DNA from: CBFHOS01 sp965657645
GTDB taxonomy: Bacteria; Pseudomonadota; Alphaproteobacteria; Puniceispirillales; Puniceispirillaceae
Assembly (NCBI GenBank): GCA_965657645.1
Contig: CBFHOS010000002.1
Location: 124,001 to 188,000, forward strand
Length of the DNA stretch: 64,000 nt
Direction: 5' to 3'
Part shown: positions 17,495 through 25,041 of the stretch, piece by piece
Layout of the letters: each line of letters starts with the position of its first letter
Position numbering within the stretch: position 1 is the first letter of the stretch
Notes under the pieces: generated by a model
Seen by the model: only the letters and a program-made list of their open reading frames with translations
Databases searched by the model: none
What the model was told of the DNA's origin: nothing
Position numbers and translations under genes: made by a program

Positions 17495-18397
17495 ATGCAA
17501 GTGAGTACAAAAGTTTTTAACGATCAGGCGCTAGGTGGTTTCAACCGGTTGAATGAGAGCATTCAGGATACGCAAACACGCATTGCGACTGGCAAGAATG
17601 TATTGCGCGCATCTGACGATCCTATTCTGGCGGCAAATATATCCGTTGCCAAAGAGCAGAGCGCTAAACTCGATCATTACACAACCAATATCGAACGCGG
17701 CACGTTGCGGCTGACGATGGCGGAAACGGCGATGGACCATGCGGTCAATTCGCTAACGAGGATCTATGAGCTATCGGTACAGGCAAATAACGATACATAC
17801 GGCCCTTCAGAGCGCAACGCGATCAAACAGGAAATTCTGCAAATTAAAGAGCAGTTGTTGGAATTGGCGAATAGCAAGGATGCTGGCGGTCAGGCCCTTT
17901 TTGGCGGCTTTAGCACGCTGGATGAAGCCTTTTCAAAAGACGCCGATGGGACCATTTCATATAAGGGTGACCGCGGAATCCCGATGGTTAGCATTGCCGA
18001 TAATATGCGTTTGCAGACAGCTATTGATGGCGCCACAGTGTTCCAACGGGTACCATCATCAACAGGCTTTACGACGGTTTTTGCAGTCATTGAAGATGTG
18101 GAATCAATCATCGATGGCGGTATGCAGACCAGATTGCCTCTAGATGATTTACAATCGGCCATTGCCCATGTTGGCGATCAGCGGACTGTCATTGGTGCGC
18201 AGATAAACAAGGCTAATTCGCAAAGTCAGGTTCTCGAAGATCGTAAATTGATGTTCTCCGAGAACCTTTCAAAGATGGAAGATGCAGATCTGGCCGCTAT
18301 GGTGACCGAATTGCAGGCTTTGATCTTGAGCCGTGATGCGGCGCAACAGGCATTTGCCAAGGTAGGCCAGCAAAGCCTGTTTGATTTTATCCGCTAG
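17495..18397 (+). CDS. flgL: Hook-filament junction protein FlgL (HAP3)
   Basis: FlgL is the second junction protein, and at 300 aa it has the normal size. The flagellin-like N-terminal helix pairs DTQTRIATGKNVLRASDDPI with a C-terminal helix carrying MVTELQALILSRDAAQQAFA and QQSLFDFIR. Unlike FlgE and FlgK it is not enlarged. It ends the flgG-flgL transcript and faces the convergent flagellin gene only 20 bp away, with no clear terminator between them. Confidence 0.94.
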   Translation: MQVSTKVFNDQALGGFNRLNESIQDTQTRIATGKNVLRASDDPILAANISVAKEQSAKLDHYTTNIERGTLRLTMAETAMDHAVNSLTRIYELSVQANNDTYGPSERNAIKQEILQIKEQLLELANSKDAGGQALFGGFSTLDEAFSKDADGTISYKGDRGIPMVSIADNMRLQTAIDGATVFQRVPSSTGFTTVFAVIEDVESIIDGGMQTRLPLDDLQSAIAHVGDQRTVIGAQINKANSQSQVLEDRKLMFSENLSKMEDADLAAMVTELQALILSRDAAQQAFAKVGQQSLFDFIR

Positions 18398-18417
18398 CCC
18401 AGATCACCCAGCCCAGA

Positions 18418-19263
18418 TTAACCAGCCCTATTTGTGAGGATACCGATCACCCGGTCCTTGGCGACATTTGCCTGTGCCAGCATGGCGATACCTGCCTGGT
18501 GCAAGATCTGTTCTTTTGCCAAGCCAGTTGTCTCACTGGCAAAATCTGCGTCATGGACTACGCCGAAAGAGCGCTCAATATTGGCGGCGTTATCGGTGAT
18601 GCTATTGATCTTATGGTCAATGCGTTTGATCATCGAACCCATGACAGCACGCTCGCTGTTGACGCTGTCGATAGCGGTGTCCAGCTTGGTGATAAAGGCG
18701 GCAAGCTCGTCTGACGTGCCGTTAGGAAGGTTTGATGTAAACGATCCAAGAGCTGTTTGAAAGACCGGGCCGTTCTTGCGAAAGCTAAGGGTGAGGCTGT
18801 CAGAGCCACCATTGCCAGTGTAAAAAGTATAATCACCAGCGTCATCGTCTAGGATTATATAATCGGCCCAAACAGCCTTTCCTGAAACCGCGGCCATTTC
18901 AGATTCTAGTGCCAGCAATTCATCAGAAGTTCCGGCCAGCGACGCGCTGTCATAGGTGCCGTTTGCGCCCTGCACAGCCAATTCACGGCAACGCTGGAGC
19001 ATGTTTTCGATCTCGGCATAGGCAGCGTCAGCGACCTTCGCCATGCTTTGGCCCCGGTTCAGGTCGAATACAATTCGGCCCATGCCGCGGAACTCGCTCT
19101 CAAGGCGCGATGCATGGGCAAGGCCAGCCGCATCGTCTTTAGCTGAGGTAAGGCGGGTGCCGGTAGACAGTTTACCAACATGATCCTGAATAGCACTTGT
19201 GCTCTCTGCGCTGGCTCGACCAGCATGAAATGCAGCTATATTAGTCCTGATTGAAATTGCCAC
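18418..19263 (-). CDS. Flagellin, divergent paralogue (281 aa)
   Basis: A filament subunit. The D0/D1 N-terminus (SIRTNIAAFHAGRASAESTS, then KLSTGTRLTSAKDDAAGLAH) and C-terminus (ADFASETTGLAKEQILHQAG, then ANVAKDRVIGILTNRAG) are flagellin. They depart from the canonical residues of the paralogue next door, for example TSAKDDAAGLAHASRLE instead of NSASDDAAGIAIASRLE. The central domain is short (about 60 residues) and rich in Asp, Gly and Tyr. Its start has AGGAGCG upstream. A hairpin with a T-run separates it from the upstream flagellin gene, so it probably receives limited read-through or has a weak promoter of its own. Confidence 0.93.
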   Translation of the reverse strand: MAISIRTNIAAFHAGRASAESTSAIQDHVGKLSTGTRLTSAKDDAAGLAHASRLESEFRGMGRIVFDLNRGQSMAKVADAAYAEIENMLQRCRELAVQGANGTYDSASLAGTSDELLALESEMAAVSGKAVWADYIILDDDAGDYTFYTGNGGSDSLTLSFRKNGPVFQTALGSFTSNLPNGTSDELAAFITKLDTAIDSVNSERAVMGSMIKRIDHKINSITDNAANIERSFGVVHDADFASETTGLAKEQILHQAGIAMLAQANVAKDRVIGILTNRAG

Positions 19264-19305
19264 GATACGCTCCTGTTAAGACAAAGAATTAGAAAATTGA
19301 CAAAG

Positions 19306-19353
19306 AAAAAGGGTCGCCGACATGATCGAAGTCAAGGATGTAGTCGCCGACCC
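19306..19353 (-). terminator. Rho-independent terminator between the two flagellin genes
   Basis: Arms GGGTCGCCGAC (19311-19321) and GTCGCCGACCC (19343-19353) pair with one central mismatch. Transcribed leftward, the stem is followed by five T (19306-19310). In the other direction the stem is also followed, after a few bases, by a T-run. It would end most transcripts of the 19398-20216 flagellin and let a fraction read into the second flagellin. Confidence 0.65.
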
Positions 19354-19364
19354 CTAGTTTTTTA

Positions 19365-19404
19365 CCAAGGGAGGTATATTAACCCCAAGGAGGTGTATTA
19401 ACCC
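19365..19404 (-). repeat. Imperfect 20-bp tandem duplication at the flagellin stop codon
   Basis: CCAAGGGAGGTATATTAACC is followed directly by CCAAGGAGGTGTATTAACCC, which contains the stop of the 19398-20216 flagellin. It looks like a local duplication of the gene end. Confidence 0.6.
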
Positions 19405-20216
19405 TGTAGTAGGCTCAATACGCTCTGCTTTGAGGCGTTTGCCTGTGCAAGCATTGATGTTGCTGCCTGCTGAAGGATCTGGTTTTTAGCCAAGCTGGTT
19501 GTTTCAGCGGCAAAATCAGCGTCCTGGATGCGGCCCAAGCTCTCTGCAATGTTTGCTGAGTTGTTGCTTAGATTTGCAATTGTTGAGTCAAGGCGGTTCG
19601 ATACGGCACCAAGGCTCGCACGATATCCGTTGACTGACTCGATGGCTGCGTCAACTGTAGTGATGTAACCTTCCATGAGAGCAACAGTCGTATTGGTTGA
19701 TGCACCGAGGCTCAATGCTGAGAGGGTTAGCGCAGTTGTTGTTACATCAAACTGCTGTGATGCGTCTGCGCCTGTCTGGATGGTTAGGGTAGTTGCCGCT
19801 GATAGCATGGCTGTGTCAGACCAAGATGTGTTGGCACCAATTGCTGTGATTTCTGCTTCCAGAGCAGTCATCTCATCTTCGATGTAGCCAAGGTCTGTTG
19901 AACCCAGGGTGCTGTTCGAACCCTGAACGGCCAATTCACGAATACGCTGAAGAAGGTTTTCAACTTCTTTGTACGCGCCTTCTGCAGTATCGATGAATGA
20001 CTGGGCGTCAGCTGCGTTACGCATTGCCTGGTTCATGCCACGAAAATCTGCTTCAAGACGTGATGCAATCGCGATACCTGCCGCATCATCGCTTGCGCTG
20101 TTGATGCGAAGGCCTGTTGAAAGGCGTTCCATGGATGTTTCCATGGAGCGGTTGACGCTTGAGGCTGCATTCATCGCTGCCATTGCGCCAATGTTAGTTG
20201 CCACTGAAAGTGCCAT
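19398..20216 (-). CDS. Flagellin, principal form (272 aa)
   Basis: The canonical filament subunit of the pair. The N-terminus includes METSMERLSTGLRINSASDD and AAGIAIASRLEADFRGMNQA; the C-terminus includes DADFAAETTSLAKNQILQQA and ends ASKQSVLSLLQG. The central region is short and Thr/Ala/Leu-rich, giving a small alphaproteobacterial flagellin. The ATG has an AGGAGAAACC ribosome binding site. It is probably the first gene of the flagellin pair, under a sigma-28-like promoter about 65-95 bp upstream. The Ser/Thr-rich surface would suit glycosylation by the nearby TPR-glycosyltransferase (inference). Confidence 0.95.
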   Translation of the reverse strand: MALSVATNIGAMAAMNAASSVNRSMETSMERLSTGLRINSASDDAAGIAIASRLEADFRGMNQAMRNAADAQSFIDTAEGAYKEVENLLQRIRELAVQGSNSTLGSTDLGYIEDEMTALEAEITAIGANTSWSDTAMLSAATTLTIQTGADASQQFDVTTTALTLSALSLGASTNTTVALMEGYITTVDAAIESVNGYRASLGAVSNRLDSTIANLSNNSANIAESLGRIQDADFAAETTSLAKNQILQQAATSMLAQANASKQSVLSLLQG

Positions 20217-20283
20217 TGGTTTCTCCTACTTGTTTGCCGATCATCCGGCGGTTGTGGCCCGAAGGCCTCCCTAGTCACAACGG

Positions 20284-20310
20284 CGATCGGCCATTGTCAG
20301 AATTGTTAAC
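20284..20310 (-). promoter_or_regulatory. Candidate sigma-28 (FliA) promoter for the flagellin genes
   Basis: On the minus strand GTTAACAA, 11 bases, then GCCGATCG. The -10 matches the sigma-28 consensus GCCGATAA in six of eight positions and the spacing is right, but the -35 match to TAAAGTTT is poor. The leader would be about 60 nt. No GG-N10-GC site is present upstream of this flagellin. Confidence 0.4.
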
Positions 20311-20320
20311 GACACCCTGA

Positions 20321-20353
20321 AAAATTAGTTAGTTTTTTACTAATTTTTTTTTT
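20321..20353. other. A/T-rich hairpin with T-runs on both sides, flagellin upstream region
   Basis: AAAATTAGT and ACTAATTTT flank a nine-base loop, and T-runs follow on either strand. It could insulate the divergent genes at 20216 and 20475. The stem is all A/T apart from one G-C pair and may simply be part of an A/T-rich promoter region (20220-20474), in which I see no gene. Confidence 0.3.
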
Positions 20354-20474
20354 AACATATTGAAAAATATTAATATTCTTATGAATTTGAATGTCGAAAT
20401 TACTTGAAGTTATCACCTAATAGGAGTAAACAGACGAGACTTCCGTCGTGTTTAGATCAATGTGAGTGTAGAAA

Positions 20475-20960
20475 ATGTATTGTTCAGATTGGATGTTTGA
20501 TATTTCCGTTGGGCAAGTCGCTGCCGAATTTGTGTCTGGCGACGTTGGTTTGGAAATGCTTGCCAAGAAATATGCTGATGGTCTTTCAGCGCATTATCAT
20601 CCCATTGATCTTACAGAACTGAGTGGGCCGGCCGAAGAACTGTTGCTCTTCCTTGCCGAAGTTGAGGCTGGCGATATGGCTGTCGAGCTCATCAAGGACT
20701 TTTCCTATTTTCGGCTTTATAACGAGGGTGTGAACCGCCCGCGCAAGATGAAGCCGATGTTTGGCACGATCGAGGATCCGGTCAAAGTTCAGGCATATTC
20801 AGGTCAAGACATGTTAAAGTCTTTCCGCGCTTATGTGTTTGGTCTGCGCTCTGACACTGTGCCGCGCGCGCCAGCTGGATGGTCGCTCGAGACCGAAGAA
20901 TCTCTGGTTCACTTCAAAGAGCTGGTTTCCAAAAAGATTAGCTTCCTAGATTCTATCTAA
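20475..20960 (+). CDS. Uncharacterised protein between flagellin and TPR-glycosyltransferase genes
   Basis: A 161-aa protein starting MYCSDW, with no signal peptide or membrane helix. It is a mix of helices and short strands, with a Pro/Lys-rich turn (VNRPRKMKPMFGTIEDPVKV) in the middle and a final helix. I do not recognise the family. It is divergent from the flagellin operon and upstream of the TPR-glycosyltransferase gene, which has its own sigma-54 promoter. No sigma-54 site was found before this gene. Codon use looks like the surroundings. A cytoplasmic protein tied to filament biogenesis is possible but unproven. Confidence 0.65.
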   Translation: MYCSDWMFDISVGQVAAEFVSGDVGLEMLAKKYADGLSAHYHPIDLTELSGPAEELLLFLAEVEAGDMAVELIKDFSYFRLYNEGVNRPRKMKPMFGTIEDPVKVQAYSGQDMLKSFRAYVFGLRSDTVPRAPAGWSLETEESLVHFKELVSKKISFLDSI

Positions 20961-21008
20961 ATCCAATCCATTTATCTGATTATGGGACCATCACGGGATT
21001 AATATGTT

Positions 21009-21086
21009 CCGGTGACGTGTTCTGGTGCGATGTCCCGGTGCGATGTCCTGGTGCGATGTCCCGGTGAGATGTCCCGGTGAGATGTC
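21009..21086 (+). repeat. Six-copy 13-bp tandem repeat
   Basis: Units are variants of CCGGTGCGATGTC (CCGGTGACGTGTT, CTGGTGCGATGTC, CCGGTGCGATGTC, CTGGTGCGATGTC, then CCGGTGAGATGTC twice). The period is not a multiple of three and the array lies between genes, about 40 bp upstream of the sigma-54 promoter at 21127, so it may be an enhancer-like region or simple slippage product. Confidence 0.85.
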
Positions 21087-21126
21087 CAGTAGTTGATGGG
21101 GCCTGTTAATGGGGCCCGCCATCGAT

Positions 21127-21143
21127 TTTGGCATGGGTCTTGC
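21127..21143 (+). promoter_or_regulatory. Sigma-54 promoter for the TPR-glycosyltransferase gene
   Basis: TTTTGGCATGGGTCTTGC has GG at 21130-21131, ten bases, then GC at 21142-21143. The start near 21155 leaves a leader of about 33 nt with a CAGGAGC ribosome binding site before the ATG. Confidence 0.82.
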
Positions 21144-21187
21144 TACCTGTTTAGGTCGGTTATGCCGCGATAAACAGGAGCTCCACA

Positions 21188-23122
21188 ATGCCAGATCGTA
21201 CACCAGTGCCAAACCCAGAAGGCCCGGTTATTCTATCATCGTCAGCCGTGCCAAAGCATGTGTCTGATTACGCGCCGTCCTATGGCCAAAACGCCGCGAA
21301 TGTTATCGCACCCTCAAAAAAGGCAACAACGGCACCGATGAGCCCGGTTAAATTAGCCAAGGTGAATGCCCTGCTCAGCAAGGGTAAATTCAAAGCGGCG
21401 ATCAAAGCAATCACGGCCCTACGCAGGAGCGAGCCGAAAGTCGCGAAATGGCCTTATTTGCTCGGCATTTGTCATCAAAAACTGGGATCATTGGATTTGG
21501 CGCTTATTGAATTTAATGCGGCCATTGCGATTGAGGGCGAAACAGCAGAGCTGTTATTTGCGCGTGGCAATTTGTCAAATGCCAAGGGCGATCATGCTAA
21601 CGCGCTTAGCGATCTATCCAAGGTTATCGAATTACAGCCTGAAAATGCCGAGGCGCTGAACAATTGCGGTAATGTGCTAACTAAGTTGGACAAGCTAGAT
21701 CTAGCCAAAAAGATTTTTGTGCGCGCACTCGCTATCCAGCCAGACAATCATGTGTTCATGAACAACTTTGGTAATGCTTTGCGGGCATCTGGCAAGTTTG
21801 ACGCAGCGTTGCAGGCATTTGATGCGACCCTCAAATTGGCGCCAGATTATGCCGCGGCATATCAAAATATGGGCGTTACGCTCAAAGATATGGAGCTATA
21901 TGACGATGCTCTGATATGCTGTGACAAGAGCATTGCCTTGGCGCCTGAAGTGGCAGACTTTGTCTATAACCGCGGCAATTTATTGTGGAAAATGCGGCGC
22001 ATTGACGAGGCATGGGCGTCTTTTGAAAAGGCCATCAGCCTGTCGCCAACCCATATTAAAACCCTCTCAAATCAGGCGATTGTGATGGCTGAGTCGCATC
22101 GGTTTGAAGAATCTATGGCGTTGCTGGAGGAGGCGATAAAGCTAAGCCCTAACAATGCGTTGGCGCAATGGAATATGGCTCTTACCCACCTACGTCTTGG
22201 CGATTACATCAAGGGTTTTGAAGCATATCGGTGGCGTTTCAAAAATCTTGATCTGCGTAATTTAATGCCAATCATGGATGTTCCTGAATGGAATGGTGAC
22301 TTTTCCATTGAGGGTAAAACGCTACTGATCCATTGGGAGCAAGGACTGGGTGACTCGATCCAATTCGTGCGTTTCATTGATGAATTAATGGAATATGGCG
22401 CGAATATTGTGCTCGAGGTGCAAAAGCCACTGGTCGAATTATTTAACACCTTGCCGCAAATGAAGTCTGGCCGCGTTACCATCATTGGTGCGGGAGACGA
22501 ACGCCCAGACATTGATTGCTATTGTATGTTGATGAATTTGCCGTTTGTACTTGGTACAAAGCTGGGTTCATTGCGGCGTGAAAAATCATATCTTTCGGTC
22601 GATAAAGACCGTGCGGCTCTGTGGCAAGGCCGGTTGCAAGAAGCGCTGTCTAATAGGGTAAACCCGAAAGATAAGGCGCCGGTGATTGGCCTTGTATGGA
22701 GTGGCTCGGTAACGCATAAGGGCGACGCCCAGCGTAGCATGCCGCTAGGTGATCTTTTGGCGGGTCTGCCAGAGGGCCCAACCTATGTAAGCCTGCAAAA
22801 AGAACTGCGTGATGATGATCGTGTGGTGCTTCACAAGGCCGGCAATGTGCTGCATTTCGGCGACGAGATTGAAGATTTTGCCGATACCGCGGCGCTAACC
22901 GCCCAGATGGATCTGGTGATCAGTGTTGATACGAGTGTGGCGCATCTCGCTGGCGCCCTAGGCGTACCGTTATGGGTGATGCTTTCATACCTGCCGGATT
23001 GGCGTTGGTTGATGGATCGCAGTGATAGCCCATGGTACCCATCGGCCAAGCTGTTCCGCCAGAGTAGCTTTGGTGATTGGGATTCAGTTCTCAGCCAGAT
23101 TGCCGACGAGCTAGATAACTAA
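21188..23122 (+). CDS. TPR-repeat protein with C-terminal GT9-like glycosyltransferase domain
   Basis: The 644-aa protein has about 45 disordered residues, then tandem TPR units from about residue 55 to 345 (for example PENAEALNNCGNVLTKLDKL, PDYAAAYQNMGVTLKDMELY). A GT-B-like domain follows (about 370-644), with HWEQGLGDSIQFVRF and SVDTSVAHLAGALGVPLWVM as in glycosyltransferase family 9-like TPR proteins. Proteins of this build transfer sugars to other proteins or polysaccharides. Its position beside the flagellins and its sigma-54 promoter point to flagellin or filament glycosylation (inference). A terminator shared with fliD follows. Confidence 0.85.
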   Translation: MPDRTPVPNPEGPVILSSSAVPKHVSDYAPSYGQNAANVIAPSKKATTAPMSPVKLAKVNALLSKGKFKAAIKAITALRRSEPKVAKWPYLLGICHQKLGSLDLALIEFNAAIAIEGETAELLFARGNLSNAKGDHANALSDLSKVIELQPENAEALNNCGNVLTKLDKLDLAKKIFVRALAIQPDNHVFMNNFGNALRASGKFDAALQAFDATLKLAPDYAAAYQNMGVTLKDMELYDDALICCDKSIALAPEVADFVYNRGNLLWKMRRIDEAWASFEKAISLSPTHIKTLSNQAIVMAESHRFEESMALLEEAIKLSPNNALAQWNMALTHLRLGDYIKGFEAYRWRFKNLDLRNLMPIMDVPEWNGDFSIEGKTLLIHWEQGLGDSIQFVRFIDELMEYGANIVLEVQKPLVELFNTLPQMKSGRVTIIGAGDERPDIDCYCMLMNLPFVLGTKLGSLRREKSYLSVDKDRAALWQGRLQEALSNRVNPKDKAPVIGLVWSGSVTHKGDAQRSMPLGDLLAGLPEGPTYVSLQKELRDDDRVVLHKAGNVLHFGDEIEDFADTAALTAQMDLVISVDTSVAHLAGALGVPLWVMLSYLPDWRWLMDRSDSPWYPSAKLFRQSSFGDWDSVLSQIADELDN

Positions 23123-23133
23123 ATCAAACAGTA

Positions 23134-23171
23134 AAACCCGTCACCGCAATTACCGCAGTGACGGGTTTTTT
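23134..23171. terminator. Bidirectional terminator between the glycosyltransferase gene and fliD
   Basis: Perfect 11-bp arms AAACCCGTCAC (23134-23144) and GTGACGGGTTT (23158-23168), with two more pairs across one mismatch, followed by T residues on the plus strand. On the minus strand the stem ends GGGTTTTA, so it can serve both convergent genes. Confidence 0.85.
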
Positions 23172-23206
23172 ATGTCTGGAATTATTTACAGACTCAATAT
23201 TTCAGC

Positions 23207-24826
23207 TTACTGGCTTTGAGACGCTTTCCAGCTATCCATCATATTGGTTAGCGCCTCGCCAGTGCGTTTCATGCTGGCAACGGCCTGATCCATTTTGGCG
23301 AATTGATCGACATAGCGCTTTCTAACATCAGTAATGCGGCTATCCAGCGCGGTGAGTTCATCTTCGTAATCTAGAAGATCGCTGCGGTAATTAGTGATCC
23401 GATCATCAATCTCATTGTCAGCATCGAGAATCGTATCAGCAAAGCTACGCAGGGAATCAAGCAGGCTCGTGCCAATATAAACCGACGTATCGGTTCCGGC
23501 TCCGCTAAGCTTGACCACGAGGCCATCGGCATTGCCGGAGCTCACACTATATTCGCCGTCGCTCAGCGTCATGCTGTCACCATCGATTGTCACTCCGCTT
23601 TCGCTGATGGCGAATTCGTAAACGCCGGGGGTGTAATCATCGCCAAGCATGCGCGCCGATACCAGCGAGCTACCAGTGGTAACCCGCGAGTTCATGATCG
23701 CGGCAAAGCTATCGGGATCGGCATCAAAGGCGGCGTTAAAATCGGTGAGGTCAATGCTAAGCGATCCATCACGCGCAGTCTCAACACCGAAATTAGCCAG
23801 ATAAATATTACTGTCACCAAAGCCGCTAATGGCTGTGGTGGTCATGTTCCGCAGATCACTAATCATCGATTGAATTAGAGGATCGCCCGCCAATGGGCCC
23901 GCTGTGGCACCGTTTAGAGCGCGCTGGCTTTGGGTCCGCAGCAAACTCTGCAAGGTGTTCATCTCGGTTATCATGTTCGATAACGCGGTATAGGCGGTGG
24001 TGCTGTCATAGCTGGCGGAAACAGTTTCAGCCGAAGATGTGGTCGATGCCAGCGTTAGCGTTACGCCATCAATGAGATCGGTAACAATATTATTGTCACG
24101 GGTGATGCTCGCGCCGTCGAGGGTAAATACCGCATCGGTGGCGGCCACGGTTTCAATATTTGCATCGGTGCTGGTATAACCCAAATCAGCAAGGCCACTG
24201 CCGTTTACTGTCTCGCTCGCGGTGATCTGCATGGCATTGTCGGCGCCGGTGATGGAGCGCAAGACAAGGGCGTAATTGTTATCGCTCAACATAAGAACAG
24301 ACGCGGTCACATCGATGCCGGCGGCGTTAATGCTCGCGGCGACTTCTTCGATCGAGTCGCTACCATCGGCGATTGTCACGGTTGAACTGGTGCGGTCGCT
24401 ATTGGCGGTGAAAGAACCGTTCGACCATGTGCCAAAATTAAACACCAGAGATCCGGCGCCGAGCTCGGCACTTGCCGCGCTATAGCCGTCAAAGACCAAT
24501 GTCTGGGCGGCGGCGAGGCTGGTTATCTCAAGCTCATGCGAAAATGCGGCGGCGAGAGAGCTATCGGTAATGGCGACTGTTGCCGATGTGCCCGATTGCG
24601 CGGCGGTAAGGCCGGTCGTTCCATCGAGCCCGCTAAGGGTTGTGTCAAACGTGCTAACCGTCGTTTTGATCGTGCTAAGCGAGGAAATGCTGACGGTGCG
24701 ATCGCTTTTGCGGTCATTGATTAGCTTTGCCTTTGGGTCGCGTTCAGCCGCCACCATCGCATCAATAATCTGCGTGGTGTTCAAACCGGAGCCAACATTA
24801 AGGGCGCTGAGATAATCGTCTGCCAT
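23207..24826 (-). CDS. fliD: Filament cap protein FliD (HAP2)
   Basis: FliD caps the filament and guides flagellin folding. The 539-aa protein has the N-terminal motif SGLNTTQIIDAMVAAERDPK, a mid region with AAAFSHELEITSLAAAQTLV, and the C-terminal coiled coil DEIDDRITNYRSD-type segment around residues 455-535. The length is within the usual range. A sigma-54 promoter about 65 bp upstream drives it alone. fliS and fliT follow the next gene block on the opposite strand rather than in one operon. Confidence 0.93.
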   Translation of the reverse strand: MADDYLSALNVGSGLNTTQIIDAMVAAERDPKAKLINDRKSDRTVSISSLSTIKTTVSTFDTTLSGLDGTTGLTAAQSGTSATVAITDSSLAAAFSHELEITSLAAAQTLVFDGYSAASAELGAGSLVFNFGTWSNGSFTANSDRTSSTVTIADGSDSIEEVAASINAAGIDVTASVLMLSDNNYALVLRSITGADNAMQITASETVNGSGLADLGYTSTDANIETVAATDAVFTLDGASITRDNNIVTDLIDGVTLTLASTTSSAETVSASYDSTTAYTALSNMITEMNTLQSLLRTQSQRALNGATAGPLAGDPLIQSMISDLRNMTTTAISGFGDSNIYLANFGVETARDGSLSIDLTDFNAAFDADPDSFAAIMNSRVTTGSSLVSARMLGDDYTPGVYEFAISESGVTIDGDSMTLSDGEYSVSSGNADGLVVKLSGAGTDTSVYIGTSLLDSLRSFADTILDADNEIDDRITNYRSDLLDYEDELTALDSRITDVRKRYVDQFAKMDQAVASMKRTGEALTNMMDSWKASQSQ

Positions 24827-24891
24827 ACCAAGCTGGGTTTCTGCAGGATCGCCTGCGGTTACTATCTATCGTCTGGTTACGACATTCTGTT

Positions 24892-24907
24892 GCAAATGTT
24901 ATGCCGT
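24892..24907 (-). promoter_or_regulatory. Sigma-54 promoter for fliD
   Basis: On the minus strand ACGGCATAACATTTGC: GG, ten bases, GC, with a good TTTGC -12 element. The predicted start near 24880 gives a leader of about 54 nt before the fliD ATG. The rest of 24827-25041 shows no gene. Confidence 0.72.
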
Positions 24908-25041
24908 GGCACAAATTTAATGCGTTTTTCTTTGATAGGGGTTAGGGTTTTTAAATGATGTAAAACGGCGCCCGAATGCCAGCCCTGCAATGATGGCATT
25001 ATTGCGTTTTTAGGGCGCCATAGCGGTGATAAATCGGCGAT

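Noticed and set aside
20991..21212. Minus-strand frame of 73 codons across the 13-bp repeat array
   Set aside because: The repeat period is not a multiple of three, the translation is repeat-derived and it would overlap the sigma-54 promoter and start of the glycosyltransferase gene.
24980..25015. ATGGCATTATTGCG before the ClC gene as a sigma-54 promoter
   Set aside because: The GG-to-GC spacing is shorter than ten bases.
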